A DNA stretch of 64,000 nucleotides from Sediminicola luteus (GTDB lineage Bacteria > Bacteroidota > Bacteroidia > Flavobacteriales > Flavobacteriaceae): contig NZ_KZ300476.1 in assembly GCF_002514735.1 (NCBI RefSeq), positions 787,872-851,871 of the forward strand, written 5' to 3'. The notes under the pieces are model-generated. The model worked only from the letters and a program-made list of their open reading frames with translations. It did not search any database and was not told the origin of the DNA. Each line of letters begins with the position of its first letter. Position 1 is the stretch's first letter. A program made the position numbers and the translations under genes. Shown piece by piece: positions 1-8,629 of the stretch.

Positions 1-425
1 ACCCGAAGTAGCTTTTGCAAGATCAAATCGGTAAGGGAGCTTACCCGCATTTCGCGCCAAGCTTCACCATAATCGTGATTTTTGGCCTCCATTAAACCTT
101 TGGTAATGCTGGTCTGCTTATCGAAAAGGGCCACAGCCGCTTCAGTATCTAAATCGGGTTGTTCTACCACTCCGAGCTCCAATTGTATCAAGGCCATGAT
201 ACTGTAGTTGATGATACCGATAAACTCGGAACGTTCGCCTTCATCAACCTTACGCTCTATATTTTCCTGTAAACCACGAATCCGTTGGGCCTTAATGAAA
301 ATCTGGTCGGTAAGCGAAGGCAAGCGCAGTATACGCCAAGCACTGCCGTAATCGCTCATCTTTTTTTCGAATAATGCACGGCAATGGTCTATAACCGCAT
401 CATACTGCTCCGAGGTACGTTGCAT
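1..425 (-). CDS. DUF1599 (Nmad1-type) protein, 3' end outside the window
   Basis: The ATG is at 423-425 and the frame stays open to base 1, so the C-terminus is missing (141 codons visible). The protein shows an internal duplication: DYGSAWRILRLPSLTDQI near residues 24-41 recurs as DYGEAWREMRVSSLTDLI near residues 116-133. Two such modules are typical of DUF1599 (PF07659, also called nucleotide modification associated domain 1). The biochemical role is unproven; a link to nucleotide metabolism has been proposed for the family. It is divergent from folP with about 110 bp between the starts, an arrangement I recall as common in Flavobacteriia. Family assignment is fairly sure; function is unknown. 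Confidence 0.85.
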   Translation of the reverse strand, partial: MQRTSEQYDAVIDHCRALFEKKMSDYGSAWRILRLPSLTDQIFIKAQRIRGLQENIERKVDEGERSEFIGIINYSIMALIQLELGVVEQPDLDTEAAVALFDKQTSITKGLMEAKNHDYGEAWREMRVSSLTDLILQKLLR

Positions 426-536
426 ATATTGGAATTTGCGTAAATTTCGGTCAAAATTTCCAATTGGTCAACCACCCGCAACAGAAGTGGGGAATATGCA
501 AACAAACGACCCAAAATTTACGAAAACAAACCACCT

Positions 537-1361
537 ATGACCCTAAACTGCAACGGTTTTCTAATGGATCTGCAAGTCCCTAAGATCATGGGCATCTTAA
601 ACCTAACCCCAGATAGTTTTTACGATGGTGGTAAAGCCAAGGATTTGGATTCTTTATTAAAACGGGCCGAAGCTATGCTGAACGCCGGCGCCCACTTTTT
701 GGATCTAGGCGCCTACAGTTCCAGACCTGGGGCCGATTTTGTCTCGGAAGATGAAGAAGCCCGCAGATTGTTAGGGGTGGTTGAAGCTTTGATGCAGCAT
801 TTTCCGGAGGCCTTATTATCCATAGACACCTTTAGGGCCAAAATTGCCCAAGAAGCCTTGGATCGGGGGGCCGCCCTGATCAATGATATTACGGCCGGCC
901 ATGGCGATGAAGCCATGCTGAGCACTGTAGGCAAGTACCTGGCACCTTATGTGATGATGCATATGCGTGGCACACCCCAAACCATGCAACAGCATACCGA
1001 TTATGATGACCTTATGGGGTCGATCTTCAAGTATTTTAGCGAACGCATACAGGCGGCCTATCTGAACCAAATACAGGATGTGATCTTGGATCCCGGTTAC
1101 GGTTTCGCCAAGACTTTGGAACAAAATTATAAGCTACTAAAGCACGCTAGCGAATTATTGGTTTTTGAAAAACCTGTCCTAACAGGAGTTAGCAGAAAAT
1201 CGATGATTTACAAACTATTGGATACCGACCCAGAAAAAGCCCTGAACGGCACTACGGCCCTACATATGATCGCCCTACAGCAAGGCAGTAAAATCCTAAG
1301 GGTACACGATGTCGCGGAAGCGGCGGAGTGTATTCGGATTTATGAAATGTTGGGCCCCTAA
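537..1361 (+). CDS. folP: Dihydropteroate synthase
   Basis: Cytosolic folate enzyme joining 6-hydroxymethyl-7,8-dihydropterin diphosphate to p-aminobenzoate to give dihydropteroate. The 274-residue protein has the family hallmarks: IMGILNLTPDSF at 17-28 (pterin/pyrophosphate loop), the DTFRAK region, NDITAG, DPGYGFAK near 184, and GVSRKSMIY at 217-225 with the SRK substrate-binding residues, ending near RVHD at 255. Length is normal. It lies upstream of cdaA on the same strand, but 302 bp of repeat-containing DNA separates them, so co-transcription is possible but not shown. folE, another folate/pterin gene, is 15 kb away. Confidence 0.97.
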   Translation: MTLNCNGFLMDLQVPKIMGILNLTPDSFYDGGKAKDLDSLLKRAEAMLNAGAHFLDLGAYSSRPGADFVSEDEEARRLLGVVEALMQHFPEALLSIDTFRAKIAQEALDRGAALINDITAGHGDEAMLSTVGKYLAPYVMMHMRGTPQTMQQHTDYDDLMGSIFKYFSERIQAAYLNQIQDVILDPGYGFAKTLEQNYKLLKHASELLVFEKPVLTGVSRKSMIYKLLDTDPEKALNGTTALHMIALQQGSKILRVHDVAEAAECIRIYEMLGP

Positions 1362-1376
1362 CCCCCAAAGGGGAAA
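1352..1376. repeat. C-run/G-run hairpin motif after folP
   Basis: The stretch reads CCCCTAACCCCCAAAGGGG, able to pair CCCC(T) with (A)GGGG, and overlaps the folP stop codon. A close relative follows the oxidoreductase gene at 34094-34120. There is no T-run after it on the plus strand, so it is not a classical intrinsic terminator. Confidence 0.45.
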
Positions 1377-1382
1377 TTGAAA

Positions 1383-1410
1383 GTTCGAAGTTCGAAGTAC
1401 GAAATTCGAA
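1383..1410. repeat. Heptamer tandem repeat, four units
   Basis: Four head-to-tail 7-bp units: GTTCGAA, GTTCGAA, GTACGAA, ATTCGAA. It sits in the 302-bp gap between folP and cdaA, which also holds a palindrome at 1537-1559 and no convincing gene. A near-identical unit (GTACGAA) is tandemly repeated at 5836-5856, and a different heptamer at 2468-2481. Confidence 0.7.
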
Positions 1411-1536
1411 GATTCAACTTAAATTAATCGAACAAATGGTACTATTTTCGGTTCCCTAGGCCCTGAGCGGGAAAGGTTAGCAAAAGACAAGCATATTAAT
1501 TGAAAAAACAGAATCAAAGGTTACCATCACCCCCAA

Positions 1537-1559
1537 CCCCTCTCCCTGAGGGAGAAGGG
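1537..1559. repeat. REP-like palindrome
   Basis: TCTCCC and GGGAGA pair around a TGA loop, extended by CCC/GGG with one mismatch. The sequence resembles the CCCTCTCCCT..GGGAGAGGG type of intergenic palindrome seen in many bacteria. No flanking T-run, so terminator function is not supported. Confidence 0.45.
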
Positions 1560-1663
1560 AAAAAGCAGAATGGTACACCCAATAGTGTTTTCGAATAATA
1601 GTAAGAAAAAACTCTTCGGCCTATTCTTGAAAGTTTTGCTACTTTTACGAAAAGCTTACACTT

Positions 1664-2455
1664 TTGGAATTCCTCAATTTCCTGGATTTTCGGATTACCG
1701 ATTTTATCGACATCTTTTTGGTGGCCCTGCTACTGTATTATATCTACAAACTGGTAAAAGGTACGGTGGCCATCAACATTTTTATTGGTATCGTTATCGT
1801 ATGGGCCCTATGGAAACTGACCGAATTGCTCGAAATGAAAATGATCAGCAGTATGGTCGGGGCTTTTATGAATATCGGACTTTTGGCCTTGATCATCGTT
1901 TTTCAGCAAGAAATACGGAAGTTCCTTTTACTAATCGGTTCTACCAATTTTGCCAAAGGCCGGAATTTTGGCAAGTACTTTAAGTTTATCAAACCTCAAG
2001 ACGGATTGGTTTCGGCACTAAACACCCAAGGTTTGGTGGAGGCCTTGAAGAAAATGGGGCAGTCGAAAACCGGTGCCCTTATGGTTATCGGGCGTACGCA
2101 TTCCCTTGACTTCGTTAAAACCACGGGCGACCATATGAACATTGAGGTTACCCAGCCCATAATAGAGAGTATCTTTTACAAAAACAGTCCGCTACACGAT
2201 GGGGCGGCCATTATAGAGAACAATCAGATCGTGGCTACCCGGGTCATATTGCCGGTTTCCAACGAAAGATCTATTCCGCTTAGGTATGGCCTGCGCCATA
2301 GGGCCGCTGTGGGTATTACCGAAAAAACTGATGCCTTGGCCCTTGTGGTCAGTGAAGAGACCGGAAATATTTCCTATATCAAAAACGGGGAATTCGTAGT
2401 CTTTAAAAATTACGAAGCATTGGAAGAGCAGCTCAAAAAGGATTTATTGGATTAG
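1664..2455 (+). CDS. cdaA: Diadenylate cyclase, membrane type
   Basis: Makes the second messenger c-di-AMP from two ATP. The 263-residue protein has three hydrophobic segments in the first 80 residues (about 13-30, 35-50 and 62-80) and then a DisA_N (DUF147/DAC) domain. The two catalytic signatures are present: DGA at 179-181, followed by RHR at 211-213. This matches CdaA (YbbP/TIGR00159) in size and order. Start is an ATG followed by hydrophilic residues then the first helix. A long frame in another phase at 1570-1983 is a shadow. It follows folP, a pairing I recall as frequent in Bacteroidota. Confidence 0.95.
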   Translation: MEFLNFLDFRITDFIDIFLVALLLYYIYKLVKGTVAINIFIGIVIVWALWKLTELLEMKMISSMVGAFMNIGLLALIIVFQQEIRKFLLLIGSTNFAKGRNFGKYFKFIKPQDGLVSALNTQGLVEALKKMGQSKTGALMVIGRTHSLDFVKTTGDHMNIEVTQPIIESIFYKNSPLHDGAAIIENNQIVATRVILPVSNERSIPLRYGLRHRAAVGITEKTDALALVVSEETGNISYIKNGEFVVFKNYEALEEQLKKDLLD

Positions 2456-2467
2456 GGTTGGAATTGA

Positions 2468-2481
2468 GACTTTAGACTTTA
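2468..2481. repeat. Heptamer tandem repeat GACTTTA, two units
   Basis: GACTTTA occurs twice in a row, then a partial third copy (GA), just after the cdaA stop codon. The unit differs from those at 1383 and 5836 but has the same 7-bp period and the same intergenic setting. Confidence 0.5.
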
Positions 2482-2514
2482 GAAAACCAAACAATCCGAA
2501 ATAAAGCAAAGCCT

Positions 2515-4281
2515 TTAGGCGGTTTCCTCTTCCATAAACTGGGCCTCGTAGAGCTTCTTGTAATAGCCCTCACCTTTTAACAGTTCGGTATGGGTACCCA
2601 TTTCAACCACATTACCGGCTTCCATTACCAATATCTTATCGGCCTTTTTTATCGTTGCCAAGCGGTGTGCGATAATGATCGAAGTCCGGTCTTTGGTAAT
2701 GTTCTCCGTGGCTTTTTGGATCAATTGCTCAGAGTAGGTATCTACCGAAGATGTGGCCTCATCAAGAATAAGGATACTCGGATTACTGACATAGGCCCGT
2801 AGAAACGATATTAACTGCCGTTGCCCACTGGAGAGCATACCCCCACGTTCCTTAACGTTAAAGTCGTAGCCGCCCGGTAGACTGTCTATAAAATCGTGTA
2901 CCCCTATGGCCCGGGCGGCTTCCGCCACCATTTCTTTGGTAACCGTAGGGTTCTTTAACGAAATATTGTTCCCCACCGTATCGGCAAAAAGGAATACATC
3001 CTGTAATACCACTGCGATTTTAGAACGTAGGCTTTTCAATGAAAAATCACGTATCTCGGTACCGTCGATCAATATTTTCCCGGAATCTATATCGTAAAAC
3101 CTATTGAGCAGATTGATTATGGTTGATTTCCCAGCACCTGTGGCACCAACAATGGCAATAGTCTCCCCCGCCTGCACATCGAACGAAATGCCGTGCAGCA
3201 CTTCTTCGCCTTCTATATAACTAAAGCGTACGTCTTGAAAAGAAAACTGTCCTTTTAACTCCTTGGCCTCTACGCTTCCGGTATCGTTTATAAAACTATC
3301 GGTATCTAAAATGGTAAACACCCGATTTGCGGCCACCATACCCATCTGAAGGGTATTGAACTTATCGGCAATCTGTCGCAGCGGCCTAAACAACATACTG
3401 GAAAGCAGAATAAAGGAGAAAACCGCCCCAAAGGTACCCACATCGCCACTAGCCACACTTTGCCGGGCCCCAAAATAGACGATCAAACCTATGGTGATAG
3501 AGCCTACGATCTCGGCCACGGGAAAGAAAATGGAGTTATACCATACGGTGCGTAACCAGGCCTTTTTATGCTTTTCGTTAATTTCTTCGAACTTTTGGAA
3601 TTCAATATCCTCGCGATGGAACAACTGTACGATCTTCATTCCGGTAATACGCTCTTGCACAAAGGAATTTATTTGGGCCACCTGCGCCCTTACTTCTATA
3701 AACGCCCCCTTCATAGCCCGTTGGAACAGTCGGGTAGCATATAAAAGAATTGGGAGTACCGCGAAAACGATGAGTGCCATCTTCCAATTCATATAGAGCA
3801 TTACACCCATTACCACCAACATTTTCAGTAAATCGGCCACGATCACGAAAAAACCCTGACTGAATATTTCCCCGATACGTTGCATATCGCCCACGGCGCG
3901 GGTAACCAAAACCCCAACGGAAGAGGTATCGAAATACTGCATTTTAAAACGCATCATACGCTCGAACAAAGCAATACGGACATCTTTAATGACCGATTCG
4001 CCCAACCAATTGGCAAAATAGGTAAACAACACCTGACAAGTAACCTCGGCAAAATACACCGCTACCATAATCAAGACCAGGTTTAAAAGTAGTGTCCCAT
4101 CTTTATGGGTTATGGCCTCGTCTACCACCCTACCCAGCAATACCGGATTGGCCACAGCGAAAACCGACAACAATATTGCCGCCAAGCTAACCCCATAGAA
4201 AGTGGCCCTATACGGTTTGGTATAGGTAACTACCCTACGCAGTAGTTTAAAATCGAAAGCTTTACCTTGGTTAGTGTCCAT
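2515..4281 (-). CDS. ABC exporter, fused permease and ATPase (MsbA-like)
   Basis: A 588-residue half-transporter expected to act as a homodimer in the inner membrane, exporting lipids, drugs or peptides; the substrate cannot be read from sequence. The N-terminal ~320 residues hold about six membrane helices (ABC type-1 exporter fold). The ATPase follows with Walker A GATGAGKST near 380, signature LSSGQRQL at 483-490 (the usual LSGGQ has Ser in place of the first Gly), Walker B ILILDEATS near 503-511, and H-loop His near 539. Its start overlaps the end of truA by 11 bp, so the two are probably co-transcribed and translationally coupled. Confidence 0.9.
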   Translation of the reverse strand: MDTNQGKAFDFKLLRRVVTYTKPYRATFYGVSLAAILLSVFAVANPVLLGRVVDEAITHKDGTLLLNLVLIMVAVYFAEVTCQVLFTYFANWLGESVIKDVRIALFERMMRFKMQYFDTSSVGVLVTRAVGDMQRIGEIFSQGFFVIVADLLKMLVVMGVMLYMNWKMALIVFAVLPILLYATRLFQRAMKGAFIEVRAQVAQINSFVQERITGMKIVQLFHREDIEFQKFEEINEKHKKAWLRTVWYNSIFFPVAEIVGSITIGLIVYFGARQSVASGDVGTFGAVFSFILLSSMLFRPLRQIADKFNTLQMGMVAANRVFTILDTDSFINDTGSVEAKELKGQFSFQDVRFSYIEGEEVLHGISFDVQAGETIAIVGATGAGKSTIINLLNRFYDIDSGKILIDGTEIRDFSLKSLRSKIAVVLQDVFLFADTVGNNISLKNPTVTKEMVAEAARAIGVHDFIDSLPGGYDFNVKERGGMLSSGQRQLISFLRAYVSNPSILILDEATSSVDTYSEQLIQKATENITKDRTSIIIAHRLATIKKADKILVMEAGNVVEMGTHTELLKGEGYYKKLYEAQFMEEETA

Positions 4282-5032
4282 GTTCGTTTTCTAGATAGAT
4301 GTGAGATGGGTAAGCCACCTCGGTCAAATATAAGCCTTTGGCAGGTACCGATACCCCTGCCCTACCTCGATCCTTCGAGGCTAAAATCGTTTCAAGATCT
4401 TGCAGCGACCACCTTCCCTTGCCAATTTCCAATAGGGTACCCACTACGGCCCGTACCATATTCCGTAGAAAACGGTCAGCCGAAATGGTAAAGATCAAGG
4501 TATGCCCTTCCCAACGCCAATAAGCCTCGGAAATGGCACAGATATAGGTTTTTACATCGGTATGGGCCTTGGAAAAACACTCAAAATCGGAATGTTTAAG
4601 CAATTGTTCCCCGGCCGCATTCATTAAAGCCACGTCCAATTCGGCCCTTAGGGTATAGGCCCCATCTTGTAAAAAAGGATCTTTGCGCATGCTTACCCAA
4701 TACTCATAAGTACGTGAACTGGCATGAAAACGCGCATGGGCATCCGGTACTACCGGCCTTATATGGTATACCCCAATATCCTCGGGCAAAAAAGCATTTA
4801 ACCTGTAGATGAAATGTTCCCAGTCGGTTTCCGTTTCCCAATCGAAATGGGCCACCATATGACGGGCATGTACCCCGGCATCGGTTCGTCCGGCACCGAC
4901 CAAAGCCAATTCTTGCCCCAGGAGCTTGGACATGCGGTCTTCCAAAACCTCTTGAACGGTTATGGCATTAGGCTGTCTTTGCCAGCCATGATAGGCGCGG
5001 CCGTGGTAAGAAAAGGAAATAAAATATCTCAA
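4271..5032 (-). CDS. truA: tRNA pseudouridine synthase A, TTG start
   Basis: Converts uridines 38-40 of the anticodon arm of tRNAs to pseudouridine. The 253-residue protein starts RYFISFSYHG and carries the catalytic Asp in GRTDAGVHA (D51), then RFHASSRTYEYW and RNMVRAVVGTLLEIGKG typical of TruA. The only sensible initiation codon is TTG: an in-frame stop lies four codons upstream and the next ATG is inside the conserved fold, so a TTG start is well supported. The 3' end overlaps the ABC exporter start. Divergent from the phosphoesterase gene across 175 bp. Confidence 0.95.
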   Translation of the reverse strand: MRYFISFSYHGRAYHGWQRQPNAITVQEVLEDRMSKLLGQELALVGAGRTDAGVHARHMVAHFDWETETDWEHFIYRLNAFLPEDIGVYHIRPVVPDAHARFHASSRTYEYWVSMRKDPFLQDGAYTLRAELDVALMNAAGEQLLKHSDFECFSKAHTDVKTYICAISEAYWRWEGHTLIFTISADRFLRNMVRAVVGTLLEIGKGRWSLQDLETILASKDRGRAGVSVPAKGLYLTEVAYPSHIYLENEHGH

Positions 5033-5207
5033 GTGAATGCGTTACTTTTACCCGATAATCTTGCCAACTGACAAGTTTCGCGAGTTTTAAAATCCCGGCA
5101 CAACAAATGCTCGAACCTTCGGGCCAGTCAGCGGGAGATTTATTACAAATATATCGGGATTACCGTATTTCTTGGTGCCAAACCAAAAATTTTAGATCTT
5201 TTTAAGA

Positions 5208-5714
5208 ATGACGAAAATCTTACTGCTCTCCGATACCCATGGCCATATAGACGATGCCATTCTAAAGCATGCGGCTTGGGCCGATGAAATCTGGCATGCC
5301 GGGGACATTGGACAACTTGCGGTAACCGATGCATTACAAGCTATTAAGCCCCTGAGAGCGGTGTTTGGCAATATTGATGACCATACCGCCCGAAAGGAAT
5401 TTAAAGAGAATCTGTTATTTTCCTGTGAGCAAAGCCAAGTTCTGATGACCCATATTGGGGGCTATCCGCCTAAATACAATCCGCGTAGCAGACCACTTAT
5501 AGACCAACACCAACCCAAAATCTTCGTCTGTGGGCATTCGCATATTTTAAAGGTACAATGGGACAAAAAACGGAATCTACTCCATTTAAATCCGGGTGCC
5601 TGTGGCCATCACGGTTTCCATCAAATGCGTACTATGCTGCGTTTCGTAATCGAAGGGCCCAACATAAAAGATATGCAGATTGTTGAGTTGGGTAAGCGGG
5701 GCAGTTTGGGTTAA
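5208..5714 (+). CDS. YfcE/MJ0936-type metallophosphoesterase
   Basis: A compact 168-residue cytosolic phosphodiesterase of the calcineurin-like superfamily. All metal-binding blocks are present in order: LSDTHGH (D9, H11), HAGDIG, FGNID, THIGG and CGHSH. The size and motif spacing match the YfcE/MJ0936 family, which hydrolyses model phosphodiesters with Mn or Ni; the natural substrate is unknown. Transcribed alone; the 498 bp downstream hold a heptamer repeat, a start-less frame and a terminator belonging to the next minus-strand gene. Confidence 0.9.
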   Translation: MTKILLLSDTHGHIDDAILKHAAWADEIWHAGDIGQLAVTDALQAIKPLRAVFGNIDDHTARKEFKENLLFSCEQSQVLMTHIGGYPPKYNPRSRPLIDQHQPKIFVCGHSHILKVQWDKKRNLLHLNPGACGHHGFHQMRTMLRFVIEGPNIKDMQIVELGKRGSLG

Positions 5715-5835
5715 TCTAACTTCAACTTCTTTTAAGGACGAAGTCGGAGGGACGATGTGGGAAGGCGGGAAGCATGAAGTCTTGAACCCTTCAAACTATA
5801 TACCTGGTCAAACCATTAACTATAAACTCTACCAA

Positions 5836-5856
5836 GTACGAAGTACGAAGTAGAAA
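5836..5856. repeat. Heptamer tandem repeat GTACGAA
   Basis: Units GTACGAA, GTACGAA, GTAGAAA. Same unit family and period as the array at 1383-1410, again in a gap between genes. Confidence 0.6.
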
Positions 5857-5874
5857 CTTTAAAGTTGTATTACC

Positions 5875-6129
5875 CTACAACTCCAAACCCATAACTCGTT
5901 TATTTTCCTGTTTATGGCTCATAGTTGGCTGGTTTATAGCTCTATTCTTGATAGAATTCTCCGTAAAACCTGAGTGACGACCAAATTTATAACTAAAAAC
6001 ACGCGTTAAGATTGGCAAGGCATTATTGAAATTCGCGTCAGCTTTTGGAAATGATTCTATTTGAAAATCGGAATTTTGACACGAACATGCCGAGTGAGGA
6101 GTTCCAAATGTGCCATTTTTTTTGGCTAC
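5875..6129 (-). other. Start-less open frame, possible gene remnant
   Basis: On the minus strand a frame of 84 codons runs from a stop at about 6130 to TAG at 5875-5877 with no ATG in its first 60 codons. The translation looks protein-like rather than low-complexity and includes ALPILTRVFSYKFGRHSG, then NSIKNRAINQPTMSHKQENK. An 8-base homopolymer (6116-6123) sits near its 5' end, in a position where a frameshift could have occurred; a short overlapping frame in another phase begins there. I do not recognise a family. It could be a decayed gene end or a repeated intergenic element. It occupies most of the 498-bp gap after the phosphoesterase. Confidence 0.3.
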
Positions 6130-6149
6130 TCAAAGAACCCTAATTACCA

Positions 6150-6181
6150 TCAAACAAAAAACCCGGACAAAAAGCCCGGGT
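6150..6181 (-). terminator. Intrinsic terminator of the DUF4293 gene
   Basis: On the minus strand ACCCGGG and CCGGGT pair around an A/T-rich loop (6161-6181) and are followed by a T-rich tract (complement of 6151-6160). It lies about 30 bp past the DUF4293 stop. Confidence 0.8.
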
Positions 6182-6212
6182 CTTGCGCACTAATACTACT
6201 AAGATGTTAGGT

Positions 6213-6620
6213 TTAACGTAAGCGATCCACAGATTTTACAAGATCCTCATCCTTCTTGATGGCTCTGTTGGCCAGAACCAATAAAACGATAGAAAGTACA
6301 GGAATAAGCATCCCAATACCCTTCTCAGGGGAAGCCCCTCCGGATAAACTTAGGGATCGGTAAACGAAAAATCCTAGTAAAAAAAGGTTCAATATGATGT
6401 TCAAGCGGTTGAACACAAATTGGTTTTGTCTGTTTTTATACAAAAAGATAGTCCCCAAGGCCAATGCCGCAGAAACAAAGAACAACGCCCCCCAAGGCAT
6501 CAAGTCCAAAGCAAAGGTAGCTGCGCCATCGGCACTGGACATCAAGGGAATAAATAGCGGTAATAGGGCCGAAAAAACGGCTGTTAAGGCTAGATATAGG
6601 GTTTGAATGCGTTGAATCAT
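6213..6620 (-). CDS. DUF4293 family inner-membrane protein
   Basis: A 135-residue protein of unknown function with four predicted membrane helices (about residues 9-26, 40-60, 71-88 and 99-118) and a basic C-terminus. The start chosen is the ATG at 6618-6620 giving MIQRIQTLYL, the usual beginning of DUF4293 proteins; a longer frame adds seven residues. It stands divergent from rho, an arrangement I recall as conserved in Bacteroidota, which may point to a shared regulatory region. Confidence 0.85.
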   Translation of the reverse strand: MIQRIQTLYLALTAVFSALLPLFIPLMSSADGAATFALDLMPWGALFFVSAALALGTIFLYKNRQNQFVFNRLNIILNLFLLGFFVYRSLSLSGGASPEKGIGMLIPVLSIVLLVLANRAIKKDEDLVKSVDRLR

Positions 6621-6797
6621 CTCTTTTTGAATCGGCCACAAAAATAAACCTCTTTTGAAAAATAACCCCTATTTATGGAAAATATTTTGTATCATTGCTT
6701 CGTTAATCACAGTAACGCTCACCGTTAAGGCCACTCGGCCCACACTTCCAGCGATTTTATTTACTTCTTTTAGAGAGCACATTTAACGATACATTTG

Positions 6798-8519
6798 ATG
6801 TTTGAGATTTCGGAATTAAAAGCGAAAAAGCTTCCTGAATTGCAAGAGATTGCCAAAAATTTAAAAATACCCAAGTTTAGAAGCCTTAAGAAATTGGATT
6901 TGGTCTATCAAATCCTCGATTTTCAGGCCGCTAATCCAGATATGGCACCTAAAAAGGAACCAAAACCCAAGACTGAAGCCCGTGCGGAAGCTCCTGCTGA
7001 GAAAAAACAAAAACGTACCCGTGTAAAACGGGAGCCCAAAGCCGATGCCAAGCAAGAAGCTCCTGCCGCTGTAGAAACCGTTGGAGCGGAAGCCCCCGCT
7101 AAAGAAGCTCCTGCCAAAGAGACTCAAAAAGCAGCGGAAAAACCAGCCCAGACCCCTCAGAAAAACGAGGAAAATAAAGATGGTGGCGCCCATAAAAAGG
7201 AAAAGCAACACCACAATAAGCGCGACAACAACCCTAGGGAAGACCGCCAAGACAAGCGCGATAGGCAACAACATGGCCATCGCAAAGACGGGCAGCACAA
7301 AAACAACCAACAGAACCGCAATAAAAAAGGTCACCAGAACAAAATCGAAAAGAACAACTTCGACAAAGACCTTAAGAACAAATACAAGGAACCTGAATAC
7401 GAATTCGATAGTATAATCGAAAGTGAAGGGGTATTGGACGTAATGTCTGACGGATATGGGTTTTTACGCTCTTCCGATTACAACTACCTCTCTTCGCCCG
7501 ATGACATTTACGTATCCCAATCGCAAATCAAGCTTTTCGGACTTAAAAAAGGGGATACCGTATTGGGCAATGTACGTCCACCAAAAGAAGGTGAAAAGTA
7601 CTTCCCATTGATCAAGGTTTCGAAAATAAACGGGCTCGACCCCCATGTGGTTCGCGACCGTGTAAGCTTTGAACACCTAACGCCGCTTTTCCCTCAGGAA
7701 AAATTCAACCTGGCCGAACGCCAAAGTAATATCTCTACCCGTATCATCGATTTGTTCTCCCCAATCGGAAAAGGACAAAGAGGTATGATTGTGGCCCAGC
7801 CGAAAACAGGTAAAACCATGTTGCTGAAAGATATCGCCAACGGTATCGCGGCCAACCACCCAGAGGTATACCAGATTATACTTTTGGTAGATGAGCGCCC
7901 TGAGGAGGTTACCGATATGCAACGAAACGTGCGTGGCGAGGTTATCGCCTCTACCTTCGATAAAGAAGCTACCGAACACGTACGTGTAGCCAATATCGTT
8001 ATCGAAAAAGCAAAACGTTTGGTAGAATGTGGTCACGATGTAGTGATCCTTCTTGATTCCATTACACGTTTGGCTCGTGCCTATAACACCGTTCAGCCTG
8101 CCTCTGGAAAGGTTTTGAGTGGTGGTGTAGATGCCAATGCCCTGCACAAACCAAAAAGGTTCTTTGGTGCCGCCCGTAATATTGAAAACGGAGGTTCATT
8201 ATCCATTATAGCCACAGCCCTTACGGAAACCGGCTCTAAAATGGACGAGGTTATCTTTGAGGAATTCAAAGGTACCGGTAATATGGAACTACAGTTAGAT
8301 CGTAAAATTTCTAACCGTAGGATCTTCCCGGCCATTGACCTTACTTCTTCAAGTACGCGTAGGGATGATTTGTTATTGGATGAAAGTACCATTCAACGTA
8401 TGTGGATCCTACGTAAATACTTGGCCGATATGAATCCGGTGGAAGCTATGGAGTTCATAGAACAACGCATCAAAACCACTAGAAGCAATGAAGAATTCTT
8501 GATGACCATGAACCAATAA
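6798..8519 (+). CDS. rho: Transcription termination factor Rho
   Basis: Hexameric RNA-dependent ATPase that ends transcription. The 573-residue product begins [20 protein letters not shown] (Rho N-terminal SAP-like domain). A long insertion of about 150 residues rich in Lys, Ala, Glu, Gln, Asn and His follows (roughly 50-200), as is usual in Bacteroidota. Next come the cold-shock-like RNA-binding domain with DGYGFLR and the ATPase core with Walker [10 protein letters not shown] and Walker [12 protein letters not shown] took the ATG at 6798 rather than the TTG one codon earlier. The N-terminal insertion may add RNA or condensate interactions (inference). Confidence 0.97.
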   Translation: MFEISELKAKKLPELQEIAKNLKIPKFRSLKKLDLVYQILDFQAANPDMAPKKEPKPKTEARAEAPAEKKQKRTRVKREPKADAKQEAPAAVETVGAEAPAKEAPAKETQKAAEKPAQTPQKNEENKDGGAHKKEKQHHNKRDNNPREDRQDKRDRQQHGHRKDGQHKNNQQNRNKKGHQNKIEKNNFDKDLKNKYKEPEYEFDSIIESEGVLDVMSDGYGFLRSSDYNYLSSPDDIYVSQSQIKLFGLKKGDTVLGNVRPPKEGEKYFPLIKVSKINGLDPHVVRDRVSFEHLTPLFPQEKFNLAERQSNISTRIIDLFSPIGKGQRGMIVAQPKTGKTMLLKDIANGIAANHPEVYQIILLVDERPEEVTDMQRNVRGEVIASTFDKEATEHVRVANIVIEKAKRLVECGHDVVILLDSITRLARAYNTVQPASGKVLSGGVDANALHKPKRFFGAARNIENGGSLSIIATALTETGSKMDEVIFEEFKGTGNMELQLDRKISNRRIFPAIDLTSSSTRRDDLLLDESTIQRMWILRKYLADMNPVEAMEFIEQRIKTTRSNEEFLMTMNQ

Positions 8520-8542
8520 GGTCGTCGTATATCAAATATTAA

Positions 8543-8570
8543 GACCGGAGCCCAGTCTCCGGTTTTTTTA
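8543..8570 (+). terminator. Intrinsic terminator of rho
   Basis: ACCGGAG pairs with CTCCGGT around a short loop (8544-8563), then seven T residues. It lies 24 bp after the rho stop. Confidence 0.85.
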
Positions 8571-8629
8571 TACCCTTTAATCAGCAAAACGAAATGGATT
8601 AACTTTACGGGACAACCTTACTCCAAACC

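Noticed and set aside
1570-1983. A 137-codon frame overlapping cdaA
   Set aside because: Shadow of cdaA in another phase; the cdaA protein has the complete catalytic motifs.
6861-7334. A long minus-strand frame over the rho N-terminal insertion
   Set aside because: A consequence of the repetitive Lys/Ala codons of rho; the translation is low-complexity Phe/Leu/Val.
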